Shown: positions 44,978 to 52,961 of the stretch, in pieces
Position numbering within the stretch: position 1 is the first letter of the stretch
Layout of the letters: each line of letters begins with the position of its first letter
From: Lachnospiraceae bacterium
Lineage (GTDB): Bacteria > Bacillota > Clostridia > Lachnospirales > Lachnospiraceae
Assembly: GCA_031280955.1 (NCBI GenBank)
Contig: JAITGA010000003.1
Coordinates: 1-64,000 of the forward strand
Reading direction: 5' to 3'
Length of the DNA stretch: 64,000 nt
The notes under the pieces: model-generated
What the model was told of the DNA's origin: nothing
Seen by the model: only the letters and a program-made list of their open reading frames with translations
Databases searched by the model: none
Position numbers and translations under genes: made by a program

Positions 44978-46135
44978 ATGGAAGTATATCTGGATAATGC
45001 GGCAACTACGAAGTGCTTTCCCCAAGTGGCGGAACTGATGACTTTGATCATGAGTGAGGATTACGGCAATGCCGCTAGTCTTCACCAGAAAGGTATAACA
45101 GCAGAAAAGTATCTGCGTTATGCTCGTGAGGTTATTTCAGCCAAACTGAAAGTAAAGGAAGATGAGTTGATTTTTACTTCCGGCGGCACGGAATCGGACA
45201 ATCTCGCATTGGCAGGGGCAGCAGTTGCCAATCGCCGCCGCGGAAATCACATTATCACAACCGCTATTGAACACCCTGCGGTTGAGCAGACGATGGAATA
45301 TCTGGAAGCACAGGGATTTCTTGTTACCCGCCTCCCGGTTGACGATGATGGAGTCATCAACCTAAGAGAACTTGAGCGGGTAATTTGTGATGAAACGATA
45401 CTGGTCTCGATTATCCATGTCAACAATGAAACGGGAATCATCCAACCACTTGATGAAATCGGGGTATTGCTTAGAAAAGTCAACCCCGGCATCATCTTTC
45501 ATACTGATGCGGTTCAAGGGTTTGGACGACTGCCGCTATCACCCAAACGCAGCGGTATCGACCTTTTAACCGCCAGTGCCCACAAACTCCACGGGCCCAA
45601 GGGGGTAGGGTTTTTGTACAAAGATGAAAGGGTAAAGCTCTCACCTATCAGCTATGGCGGCGGGCAGCAGGGGGGATGGCGGTCAGGAACGGAGAATATC
45701 CCCGGTATCGCCGGGATGGCAAAAGCGGCAGATTTGATGAATGTGATGATGGACGAAAATATCATCCGCATGAATGAACTGCGGGATCGCTTTTTGCAGG
45801 GATTGACGAACATTCCTCAAGTAACAGTCAACAGAAGTGACAGCAGAGCTTTTGCGCCATATATCGTAAGTGTTACTATTGCCGGAATCAAGAGTGAGGT
45901 CTTGCTTCATGCGCTGGGTGAAAAAGGAATATATGTTTCGGCAGGCAATGCCTGTTCAGCCCGCAAGCAGGGGCATAAATCACCGACCCTTAAAGCTATC
46001 GGACTTAGCAATGAAATGATAGATTCAACGGTTAGGTTTAGCTTTTCCCACTATACGGAAACAGTAGAAATTGATTATACTTTGCAAGCAATGTATGATA
46101 TAATCCCTGTGTTACGAAAGTATGTTAAGCGGTGA
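44978..46135 (+). CDS. Cysteine desulfurase (IscS/NifS type)
   Basis: A 385-aa PLP enzyme that transfers sulfur from cysteine. EVYLDNAATTKC start, PLP Lys203 in SAHKLHGPKGVGFL, persulfide Cys326 in SAGNACSARKQGHKSP with the long catalytic loop of class I desulfurases. It is followed 4 bp later by thiI, the usual Firmicutes pairing in which this desulfurase supplies sulfur for 4-thiouridine and thiamine. GAGGAAGAA before the ATG. Confidence 0.93.
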   Translation: MEVYLDNAATTKCFPQVAELMTLIMSEDYGNAASLHQKGITAEKYLRYAREVISAKLKVKEDELIFTSGGTESDNLALAGAAVANRRRGNHIITTAIEHPAVEQTMEYLEAQGFLVTRLPVDDDGVINLRELERVICDETILVSIIHVNNETGIIQPLDEIGVLLRKVNPGIIFHTDAVQGFGRLPLSPKRSGIDLLTASAHKLHGPKGVGFLYKDERVKLSPISYGGGQQGGWRSGTENIPGIAGMAKAADLMNVMMDENIIRMNELRDRFLQGLTNIPQVTVNRSDSRAFAPYIVSVTIAGIKSEVLLHALGEKGIYVSAGNACSARKQGHKSPTLKAIGLSNEMIDSTVRFSFSHYTETVEIDYTLQAMYDIIPVLRKYVKR

Positions 46136-46139
46136 AGCG

Positions 46140-47357
46140 ATGCGGGAACAATATTATCAAGCATTTTTAATTAAATATGCGGAAATCGGTATCAAGGGGA
46201 AGAACCGTCATCTCTTTGAGTCGGCGTTGGTCAAGCAAATCAAAAATTCACTCAAAAAGACGGACGGTAATTTTACCGTCAGGCGGTCGAATGGACGCAT
46301 TTTCTTGGAAATAGAGGGGGAATATAGCTTTCATGATACCATCGCCGCCTTGCAAACAGTCTTTGGGATATCAGGCATCTGTCCGATGGTACAAACCGAC
46401 GATGAGGGATTTGAAAAACTGGGAGTATTCATTTGTGATTATTTGCGCAGTATCTTTTCCGATATTTCCTCACCTCCCAGTTTCAAAGTCGCCGCCCGTC
46501 GCAGCCGTAAAGATTATCCGCTCGACACAATGCAGATAAACGCACAGTTAGGAAGTGTGATACTGGCGGCTTTTCCCACATGGTATGTTGATGTTCATAA
46601 CCCCGATGTGATGGTTAATGTTGAGATTCGTGAAAAAATCTATATTTATTCGGAAACGTTCCCGGGTCTTGGAGGAATGCCCCTTGGCATGGGGGGTAAA
46701 GCAATGCTTCTTTTGTCAGGCGGGATTGATTCGCCGGTTGCCGGTTTCATGGTTGCCAAAAGAGGGATAAAAATAGATGCGGTGTATTTTCATGCTCCAC
46801 CTTATACCAGCGACCGTGCCAAGCAAAAAGTTGTAGATTTGGCACAGCTGGTCACCCGCTACACAGGTACGATATATCTGCATATCATCAATTTTACCGA
46901 TATCCAATGCCGTATATATGATTGTTGCCCGCATGAGGAACTGACAATTATTATGCGCCGTTATATGATGCGAATTGCGGAACATATCGCTAAAGAAACC
47001 GATTGTCTGGGACTTATCACCGGGGAGAGTATCGGACAAGTCGCATCGCAGACCTTGCAATCGCTGGCGGCTACTGATGAAGCCTGTCATTTGCCTGTTT
47101 ATCGCCCTTTGGCAGGTTTTGACAAAATCGAAATCATAGAAATTGCCAAAAAGATAGGTACTTTTTCCACTTCAATACTTCCATATGAAGATTGCTGTAC
47201 GATTTTCGTTGCCAAACACCCAGTGATTAAACCGGATATCAACAAAATAAAACGTCATGAAAAAGATATAAAGGATATTGAAAACCTTGTGACTGCAGCG
47301 TTAGCGACGAAGGAGTTAATAATTATGTCTCAGAGGGATACTCCCTCTGAGATATAG
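46140..47357 (+). CDS. thiI: tRNA 4-thiouridine synthase ThiI
   Basis: About 405 aa. N-terminal ferredoxin-like and THUMP domains (LIKYAEIGIKGKNRHLFE), then the PP-loop ATP-pyrophosphatase with LLLSGGIDSPVAGFMVAKRG and TGESIGQVASQTL. No C-terminal rhodanese domain, as in the Bacillus form, which uses the adjacent desulfurase directly. The last nine codons (SQRDTPSEI) are encoded by a perfect hairpin, an unusual tail. Confidence 0.93.
   Translation: MREQYYQAFLIKYAEIGIKGKNRHLFESALVKQIKNSLKKTDGNFTVRRSNGRIFLEIEGEYSFHDTIAALQTVFGISGICPMVQTDDEGFEKLGVFICDYLRSIFSDISSPPSFKVAARRSRKDYPLDTMQINAQLGSVILAAFPTWYVDVHNPDVMVNVEIREKIYIYSETFPGLGGMPLGMGGKAMLLLSGGIDSPVAGFMVAKRGIKIDAVYFHAPPYTSDRAKQKVVDLAQLVTRYTGTIYLHIINFTDIQCRIYDCCPHEELTIIMRRYMMRIAEHIAKETDCLGLITGESIGQVASQTLQSLAATDEACHLPVYRPLAGFDKIEIIEIAKKIGTFSTSILPYEDCCTIFVAKHPVIKPDINKIKRHEKDIKDIENLVTAALATKELIIMSQRDTPSEI
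47328..47352. other. Perfect 11-bp hairpin inside the thiI 3' end
   Basis: TCTCAGAGGGA (47328-47338), loop TAC, TCCCTCTGAGA (47342-47352); the stop codon is at 47355-47357. The right arm shares CTCTGAGATATAGCCT-like sequence with the hairpin at 16284-16300. No T-run. Confidence 0.7.
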
Positions 47358-47378
47358 CCTCCGGCGGGATGCGCAGAG

Positions 47379-47438
47379 CAGCAAAGCTACTCGGCAGCAA
47401 AGCTACTCGCGCGTCAACTCCGCTAGAGGCGGAGTTGA
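47379..47438. repeat. Tandem 16-bp repeat and hairpin after thiI
   Basis: CAGCAAAGCTACTCG occurs at 47379-47393 and again at 47395-47409 (16-bp period). TCAACTCCGC (47414-47423) pairs with GCGGAGTTGA (47429-47438), 10 bp with a 5-nt loop. It lies between convergent thiI and the HPr-like gene and probably helps end both transcripts, although no T-run is present. Confidence 0.6.
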
Positions 47439-47521
47439 GCATAGCGGGATAATAGAAACAATCATACGCACAAAAAGACGCACCCTTTGCGAATGCGCCT
47501 GTCTGCGACATGGAAAAGACC

Positions 47522-47752
47522 TTATACGATATAATCGGTCAGCAATGCCAGTACTTCCTCGGTTCCCTCTTCGGCATGGATATTGAGGTCAATCGTCTTT
47601 GACAGATCAAGGCTGAAGATACCCATAATCGACTTTGCATCGATGACGTATCTGCCGGAAACCAGATCAAAGTCAAAATCGAACTTGGTAATCGCATTTA
47701 CGAAGGACTTAACCTTGTCAATGGAATTTAACGAAATCTGTAAAGTTTTCAT
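47522..47752 (-). CDS. HPr-like protein lacking the catalytic histidine
   Basis: A 76-aa protein with the HPr fold pattern: LNSIDKVKSFVNAITKF, DLVSGRYVIDAKSIMGIFSLDLSKTIDL. The serine region (KSIMGIFSL, like regulatory Ser46) is kept, but the His15 position is Lys15, so PTS phosphotransfer from EI is not possible. A regulatory role is inferred. AAGGAGGG precedes the ATG. Similar short HPr-like proteins occur in Clostridia. Confidence 0.82.
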   Translation of the reverse strand: MKTLQISLNSIDKVKSFVNAITKFDFDFDLVSGRYVIDAKSIMGIFSLDLSKTIDLNIHAEEGTEEVLALLTDYIV

Positions 47753-47873
47753 TGGCTTACCCTCCTTTTCGTTATTTACTGTTATTATAGTAAGGCTTAT
47801 ATCCGCAACTGTCAATAAAAATAAATGCTCAGAAGCAAAAAAAGACGAAAAATTAGTAAAAAAGGGGTAAAAT

Positions 47874-49271
47874 TTGAAAAAAGTTGCTTTTTTCTCCCTC
47901 GGATGCAAAGTGAATAGCTATGAAACCGATGCCATGAGCCGTGAATTTGCTGAAAACGGCTTTACAGTCGTGTCATTTGATGCTCTTGCGGATATATATG
48001 TAATCAATACTTGTACGGTTACTGCTGTTGCCGACCAAAAGAGCCGCAAGATGATACGCCGTGCTCATCGCACAAATCCTGCCGCTGTTATTGTTGCCGC
48101 CGGTTGTTTCGTTAGCACGAAACAAGATGACAAAGATCGGCTGCCTATCAATCTCATCGTTACTAATGAGCAAAAAGGGGAACTTTTGTTTTTGGTAATG
48201 AGATATATTAGCGAGAGCGATAGTTGTGAAAAGGATATCGTCCCGCCGCAGACTTCGGCAGTTGAAAACTTTACCCCTGATTACCCATTGACACCGACAC
48301 CTTCACCCCGCACCCGTGCATATATCAAAATCCAAGATGGCTGTAACCAGTACTGCGCTTATTGTATCGTACCTTTCGTGCGGGGGCAGGAACGAAGCCG
48401 AAGTAAGGCAGAAATAATAGCCGAAGCAAAAGAGTTGATTGCCGTGGGTTTTCGTGAAATAGTTTTAATTGGCATCAATCTAAGTGCATATGGACGTGAT
48501 TTGTCAATGTCAGAGGCTCTGCTATCCTTGCTTGACGAAATGACAAAGATAAAGGGACTGCTTCGTGTTCGCCTTGGTTCATTGGAGCCGGGTCTGATTA
48601 CTGCTGATTTTGCCCGCCGCATGGCAGCTAATGAAAAAGTTTGTCCTCATTTTCATATATCACTGCAAAGTGGGTGCGATGAAACCTTGGTACGGATGAA
48701 CCGTCATTATACAGCAGGGGATTACATGGAAAAAGTCGCCATGTTACGTTTGGCATATGAGGAAATATATGGAAACGATTGTTACCCGGCTTTGACCACG
48801 GATATCATGGTCGGTTTCCCCGGTGAAACTGATGATGAGTTTCGGCAGACAGAGGACTTCGTGCGAGCGGTGGGGTTCGCAGAGATTCATGTTTTCCAGT
48901 ATTCACGCCGTCCGGGGACGGCTGCCGCCAAGATGGAGTCCCATGTGACAGCAACGGTCAAAAAGGAACGCACCCGGCGGCTTCATAGTTTGGGTGAGAC
49001 CATGGCAGCAGAGTATCGCCATCGTTTTGTCGGTCGTACTGTCAAAGCGATACTGGAAGAAAGAAAAACTATCGCCGGGATGGCGTATTGGCTGGGGTAT
49101 ACAGATGAATATATCCGGGTGGCAGTAGCTGACACGGAACTACTAGGTGAGGTCAGTCAAGGCACGGTTATTACCGCCTCTATAATCGGGCAATTTGGTG
49201 GCGAGTTGCTTGGCAAAAACGATGGGAAGCGTTATCGTGATGTGATGGGAGCGATACCAGCAGGAATCTAG
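47874..49271 (+). CDS. mtaB: tRNA t6A37 methylthiotransferase MtaB
   Basis: A 465-aa radical SAM enzyme that makes ms2t6A37. Three N-terminal cysteines (Cys11, Cys47, Cys78) bind the auxiliary cluster; GCNQYCAYC (Cys157, 161, 164) binds the SAM cluster; a TRAM-like C-terminus follows. TTG start with AAAGGGG upstream. The opening VAFFSLGCKVNSYETDAM is the MtaB, not MiaB, signature. The stop codon sits inside a 16-bp hairpin. Confidence 0.92.
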   Translation: MKKVAFFSLGCKVNSYETDAMSREFAENGFTVVSFDALADIYVINTCTVTAVADQKSRKMIRRAHRTNPAAVIVAAGCFVSTKQDDKDRLPINLIVTNEQKGELLFLVMRYISESDSCEKDIVPPQTSAVENFTPDYPLTPTPSPRTRAYIKIQDGCNQYCAYCIVPFVRGQERSRSKAEIIAEAKELIAVGFREIVLIGINLSAYGRDLSMSEALLSLLDEMTKIKGLLRVRLGSLEPGLITADFARRMAANEKVCPHFHISLQSGCDETLVRMNRHYTAGDYMEKVAMLRLAYEEIYGNDCYPALTTDIMVGFPGETDDEFRQTEDFVRAVGFAEIHVFQYSRRPGTAAAKMESHVTATVKKERTRRLHSLGETMAAEYRHRFVGRTVKAILEERKTIAGMAYWLGYTDEYIRVAVADTELLGEVSQGTVITASIIGQFGGELLGKNDGKRYRDVMGAIPAGI

Positions 49272-49294
49272 CAGGTATCCTGCTAGATTCCTGC
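49260..49294 (+). terminator. 16-bp perfect hairpin overlapping the mtaB stop codon
   Basis: GCAGGAATCTAGCAGG (49260-49275), loop TAT, CCTGCTAGATTCCTGC (49279-49294). The TAG stop (49269-49271) is within the left arm. ATAAGATTTTTATT follows, so it may terminate transcription, although the T-run starts about eight bases late. Confidence 0.7.
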
Positions 49295-49378
49295 ATAAGA
49301 TTTTTATTGATATCCCCGCCATTATAAGTTAAAATAAGTAAACAAAGACAGATTGCACGAAAGTTTAGGGGTTGGATT

Positions 49379-49708
49379 ATGTCAAATGAAGATGGGTTTG
49401 CAAAATCGACAGATAGGGGAAAAAGGGATTACCACAATCAAGTGAGTGAAGACACCCAGTTTTTTACCGTTGAGATGGAAGCGGAAACAGAAAGTGAAGT
49501 GACCGCCAAGAGCATTTTGGCGTTTGTTTATAAAGCCTTGACTGAGAAAGGCTACAATCCGGTCAGCCAGATAGTCGGCTATATTATGTCAGGCGACCCC
49601 GTTTACATCACTAGTCACAATAGTGCCCGCAGTTGGGTCATGAAAGTGGAGCGTGATGAACTGGTCGAGGAACTGTTGACTGAGTATATTCGTCAGTTGG
49701 ATGTATGA
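49379..49708 (+). CDS. IreB family regulatory phosphoprotein (DUF965)
   Basis: A 109-aa small cytosolic protein: DTQFFTVEMEAETESEVTAKSILAFVYKALTEKGYNPVSQIVGYIMSGDPVYITSHNSARSWVMKVERDELVEELLTEYI is the IreB/YrzL core. In enterococci IreB is a substrate of the Ser/Thr kinase IreK and affects cephalosporin tolerance. Neighbours ruvX and DUF1292 are the usual partners. Confidence 0.92.
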   Translation: MSNEDGFAKSTDRGKRDYHNQVSEDTQFFTVEMEAETESEVTAKSILAFVYKALTEKGYNPVSQIVGYIMSGDPVYITSHNSARSWVMKVERDELVEELLTEYIRQLDV

Positions 49709-49755
49709 AAATGATATATTTTCTGCTGACGGACGGATTTTGCAACTGATAATGA

Positions 49756-49827
49756 TATTGCTCCACTTCCGTGCCTAGCACGAAAACATCACACTCTCGG
49801 TACGAGGGGTTGACTGTCGGAGCAATA
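49756..49827 (+). ncRNA. Candidate three-way-junction leader RNA of ruvX
   Basis: TATTGCTCC (49756-49764) pairs with GGAGCAATA (49819-49827), closing a domain that holds two hairpins: CGTGC-CTA-GCACG (about 49770-49782) and CTCTCG-GTA-CGAGGG (about 49794-49808). It ends 22 bases before the TTG start of ruvX. No known riboswitch class was recognised. Confidence 0.45.
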
Positions 49828-49849
49828 GCATAGTACCAGGGGAAGCGCG

Positions 49850-50320
49850 TTGCGGATAATGGGACTTGATTTTGGTGCCAAAACAGTGGGAGTGGCAATC
49901 AGCGACCCGCTGTTTTTGACGGCACAGGGTATCGAGGTAATCAGGCGGGAAAGGGAAGACAAGAAACGGCAGACGCTGGCACGGTTGGAAGAGCTTATCA
50001 TCGAATATGAGGTGAGGGAAATCGTCCTCGGAATGCCATATCATATGGATAACCATGAAGGAAAAACTACGGCAACGGCAGATGAAGTGGCATCATACGG
50101 TGAAAGAGGTCTGAAGACCTTGGACTTCAAGGAGCAACTGGAGCGGCGGACAGGATTGGAAGTTATCTTACGTGATGAACGGCTGACGACGATGGAAGCA
50201 CAGCAGATAATGACGGAAACAGGCACAAAAGCGGCAAACAGAAAAGATTATGTCGATATAATCGCCGCAGTTTTGATTTTACAAGGATATCTACATGAAC
50301 AAAGCAACATTCAAGCTTGA
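49850..50320 (+). CDS. ruvX: Holliday junction resolvase-like / pre-16S rRNA nuclease YqgF (RuvX)
   Basis: A 156-aa RNase H-fold nuclease. [19 protein letters not shown] (first Asp), [24 protein letters not shown] and [17 protein letters not shown] (last Asp) hold the acidic residues. TTG start behind AGGGGAAG. YqgF/RuvX is proposed to process the 16S rRNA 5' end. Overlaps the DUF1292 gene. Confidence 0.93.
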   Translation: MRIMGLDFGAKTVGVAISDPLFLTAQGIEVIRREREDKKRQTLARLEELIIEYEVREIVLGMPYHMDNHEGKTTATADEVASYGERGLKTLDFKEQLERRTGLEVILRDERLTTMEAQQIMTETGTKAANRKDYVDIIAAVLILQGYLHEQSNIQA

Positions 50321-50558
50321 ACAGGACGACAAAGAAACTGAATGGTATGTCTTGGAAGAAACGAAGCTTAATGGCAATGAATACATATTAGTGACGGATT
50401 CAGAGCCGGAGGAAGACGGTGAGGCTATCATTTTGAAAGAAATAGGGATGGCTGAAAACGGCGAAACTCTTTATGAGGTGGTCGAAAACGATCTTGAACT
50501 TGATGCAGTAGCGATAGTTTTCAACAGCTTACTGGATGATACTACTTTAGAAGAATAA
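50295..50558 (+). CDS. DUF1292 family protein (YrzB-like)
   Basis: An 87-aa very acidic protein ([45 protein letters not shown]) matching DUF1292. Function unknown. Its start is inside ruvX and its end overlaps the rnj start, so all three are coupled. Confidence 0.88.
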   Translation: MNKATFKLEQDDKETEWYVLEETKLNGNEYILVTDSEPEEDGEAIILKEIGMAENGETLYEVVENDLELDAVAIVFNSLLDDTTLEE

Positions 50559-52243
50559 TGGGGGAATATTTGGGTACTGGCAAAAAAAAGCACGGCTCGC
50601 GGCTTAGGATTATCCCACTGGGGGGTCAAGAGCTAATCGGCATGAATATAACAGTCTTTGAATATGAAGACAGTATAATAGTAGTGGATTGCGGTTTGGC
50701 ATTTCCTGATGATGCGATGTTGGGAATCGACTTGGTTATCCCTGACATCACGTACCTAAAGGAAAACGTGGAAAAAGTGGCGGCATTCATCATTACCCAC
50801 GGACACGAAGACCACATTGGCGCATTGCCTTATGTCTTAAAAGAAGTAAATGCTCCGATTTTTGCCACCAGACTGACAATGGGATTGATTGAGCATCGTC
50901 TGCAAGAGCATGACCTCATGGATACCACCACGAGAAAGGTGATGAAGTTCGGCGAAGCGATTGAATGTAAGCATTTTAGCGTGGAGTTCATCAAAACTAA
51001 CCATAGCATCGTTGATGCCGCCGCTTTGGCGATTCACACGCCAGTTGGCGTGATTGTCCATACAGGTGATTTCAAGGTTGATTACACCCCTGTTTATGGT
51101 GATGCGATTGATTTACAACGCTTGGCGGAGTTGGGACGCAAGGGTGTTCTGGCACTCATGTGTGATTCAACCAATGCAGGGCTTCCCGGCTTTACTCAGT
51201 CTGAGCGAACAGTCGGACGCACTTTTGACCAGATTTTCGAGGAACACAAGGATACGAGGATTCTGATTGCCACATTTGCATCCAATGTAGACCGTGTTCA
51301 GCAGATTATCAATACTGCGGAAAAATATAACCGCAAGGTGGTAATCGAAGGTCGGAGCATGGTAAACACGATTGAGATTGCCACAAAGCTCAATTGCTTG
51401 CAAATAGCTGATAATATCTTGATTGATATCGATCAGCTAAAGGACTATCCCGATGAGCGTACGGTCATTATCACTACGGGAAGTCAAGGTGAGAGCATGG
51501 CAGCCCTTAGCCGTATGGCAGGGAATGCACATCGCCGTATTTCCATCGGCCCGAATGACACGATTATTTTTTCCTCCCATCCTGTTCCCGGCAATGAGAA
51601 AGCGGTTACAAATGTTATTAACGATTTGCTGCGCAAGGGAGCAGATGTCATCTTCCAGGATGTCCATGTTTCGGGACATGCCTGTCAGGAAGAGATAAAA
51701 TTGATTTACACGGTTTTGACACCACGTTTTGCCATTCCCATTCACGGCGAATACAAGCACTTAATCGCCCAGACCAAGGTTTTGCGGCAGATAGGGTTTG
51801 AAAAAGAAAACATTTTCGTTTTGCAGTCAGGAGATGTGCTGGAACTTACGACTGAGGAAGCTTGGTGCGATGAAAAAGTGACGGCAGGAACGGTTTTTGT
51901 CGATGGTCTGGGGGTTGGTGATGTGGGAAACACAGTTCTGCGTGACCGCCGTATTCTATCAGAGGATGGAATAATAATCGTGACGGCAGTAATGGACGAG
52001 ATGGACGGTCGTGTTCTCATCGGGCCGGACATCGTCACCCGTGGCTTCGTTTATGTCCGTGAATCGGATGCACTGCTTGATGAAATTCGTGATGTGGTAC
52101 GGGAAATCATGCAGGATTGTGAAGAAAAAAGTATCAGTGATTGGAACAGGATAAATGTGCGTATCCGTGAAAAGTTGAGTGAATTTGTCTGGGTTAAGAC
52201 CAAAAGAAGACCGATGATTTTGCCAATTTTCATGAATCTGTAA
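50558..52243 (+). CDS. Ribonuclease J
   Basis: A 561-aa metallo-beta-lactamase/beta-CASP ribonuclease for mRNA turnover and rRNA maturation, with 5'-3' exonuclease and endonuclease activity in the family. Zinc motif THGHEDHIGA (His81, His83, Asp85, His86), IVHTGDFKVDYTP, beta-CASP region RVQQIINTAEKYNRKVVIEGRSM and SGHACQEEIKLIYTVLTPRFAIPIHGEYKHL. Last domain shorter but present. Confidence 0.95.
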   Translation: MGEYLGTGKKKHGSRLRIIPLGGQELIGMNITVFEYEDSIIVVDCGLAFPDDAMLGIDLVIPDITYLKENVEKVAAFIITHGHEDHIGALPYVLKEVNAPIFATRLTMGLIEHRLQEHDLMDTTTRKVMKFGEAIECKHFSVEFIKTNHSIVDAAALAIHTPVGVIVHTGDFKVDYTPVYGDAIDLQRLAELGRKGVLALMCDSTNAGLPGFTQSERTVGRTFDQIFEEHKDTRILIATFASNVDRVQQIINTAEKYNRKVVIEGRSMVNTIEIATKLNCLQIADNILIDIDQLKDYPDERTVIITTGSQGESMAALSRMAGNAHRRISIGPNDTIIFSSHPVPGNEKAVTNVINDLLRKGADVIFQDVHVSGHACQEEIKLIYTVLTPRFAIPIHGEYKHLIAQTKVLRQIGFEKENIFVLQSGDVLELTTEEAWCDEKVTAGTVFVDGLGVGDVGNTVLRDRRILSEDGIIIVTAVMDEMDGRVLIGPDIVTRGFVYVRESDALLDEIRDVVREIMQDCEEKSISDWNRINVRIREKLSEFVWVKTKRRPMILPIFMNL

Positions 52244-52254
52244 AGGAGAATGTG

Positions 52255-52581
52255 ATGTTTCCTATTGAAGAAGCAACAATCAAGTTTGCCGCCGATATCC
52301 GTGAAACCTTGGAGTATGAGGAGTATTGGCGCTGTCTCAATGCAATAAAGCAAGAGCCAAAACTTTATGAAAAAGTAAATGAGTACCGGGTCAAGAACTT
52401 TCATTTACAGACAATGGAGCCGACAGATATCTTACTGGAGAAGATGGAGAGTCTTCAACATGAGTATGAGGAAATCACGGAAAATCCACTGGTGGATGAT
52501 TTCCTGCGTGCTGAACTTTCGTTCTGCCGCTTGATGCAGGATATCAACAAATGTATCACGATGGAGTTGGAGTTTGAGTAA
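52255..52581 (+). CDS. YlbF/YmcA family protein
   Basis: About 108 aa, helical: IKFAADIRETLEYEEYWRCLNAIKQEPKLYEKVNEYRVKNFHLQ and NPLVDDFLRAELSFCRLMQDINKCI match YlbF/YmcA (RicF/RicA). In Bacillus these act with YaaT/RicT (here at 12998) and RNase Y. ATG at 52255 follows AAAGGAG. It directly follows rnj, fitting an RNA-turnover role. Confidence 0.85.
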   Translation: MFPIEEATIKFAADIRETLEYEEYWRCLNAIKQEPKLYEKVNEYRVKNFHLQTMEPTDILLEKMESLQHEYEEITENPLVDDFLRAELSFCRLMQDINKCITMELEFE

Positions 52582-52955
52582 TGAAGATAAACATCAAAAG
52601 TATAATTGGTGCGGTCTTTGAATCATTGGTAAAGGTGATAGCGATAGTCGCAATCGGCACTTTTGTCTTTCAAACGGCGACATTGGCGTATGAGTTTGGC
52701 TATCGTGTGTTTGCTGAGGAGCCGGTTTCCCGCTCAGGGGGACGGACAATTACTGTGGCGGTACCGGAGGATTACACCGTAAGGGGATTGGCAGAAATGT
52801 TAAAGGATAGGGGGCTGATTCGTGATGCCGATCTTTTCGTTGTCCAGGAACTGCTGTCTGAGTATCATGGTGAAATCAAGCCGGGGATTTATGATTTGAG
52901 TACGACCATGACGGCGGCGGAGATGATGGCAATTATGTCAGCAGGTCAGGAATAA
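52581..52955 (+). CDS. MltG N-terminal-like membrane protein without catalytic domain
   Basis: A 124-aa protein: one N-terminal membrane segment (about 12-35), then the LysM-like region of MltG/YceG (ITVAVPEDYTVRGLAEMLKDRGLIRDADLFVVQELLSEYHGEIKPGIYDLSTTMTAAEMMAIMSAG). The transglycosylase domain, some 200 further residues with the catalytic Glu, is absent. Similar short YceG-like proteins exist in Clostridia, so it may be a functional short form and not a fragment. Start overlaps the ylbF stop (TAATG). Confidence 0.8.
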   Translation: MKINIKSIIGAVFESLVKVIAIVAIGTFVFQTATLAYEFGYRVFAEEPVSRSGGRTITVAVPEDYTVRGLAEMLKDRGLIRDADLFVVQELLSEYHGEIKPGIYDLSTTMTAAEMMAIMSAGQE

Positions 52956-52961
52956 GAGTTT

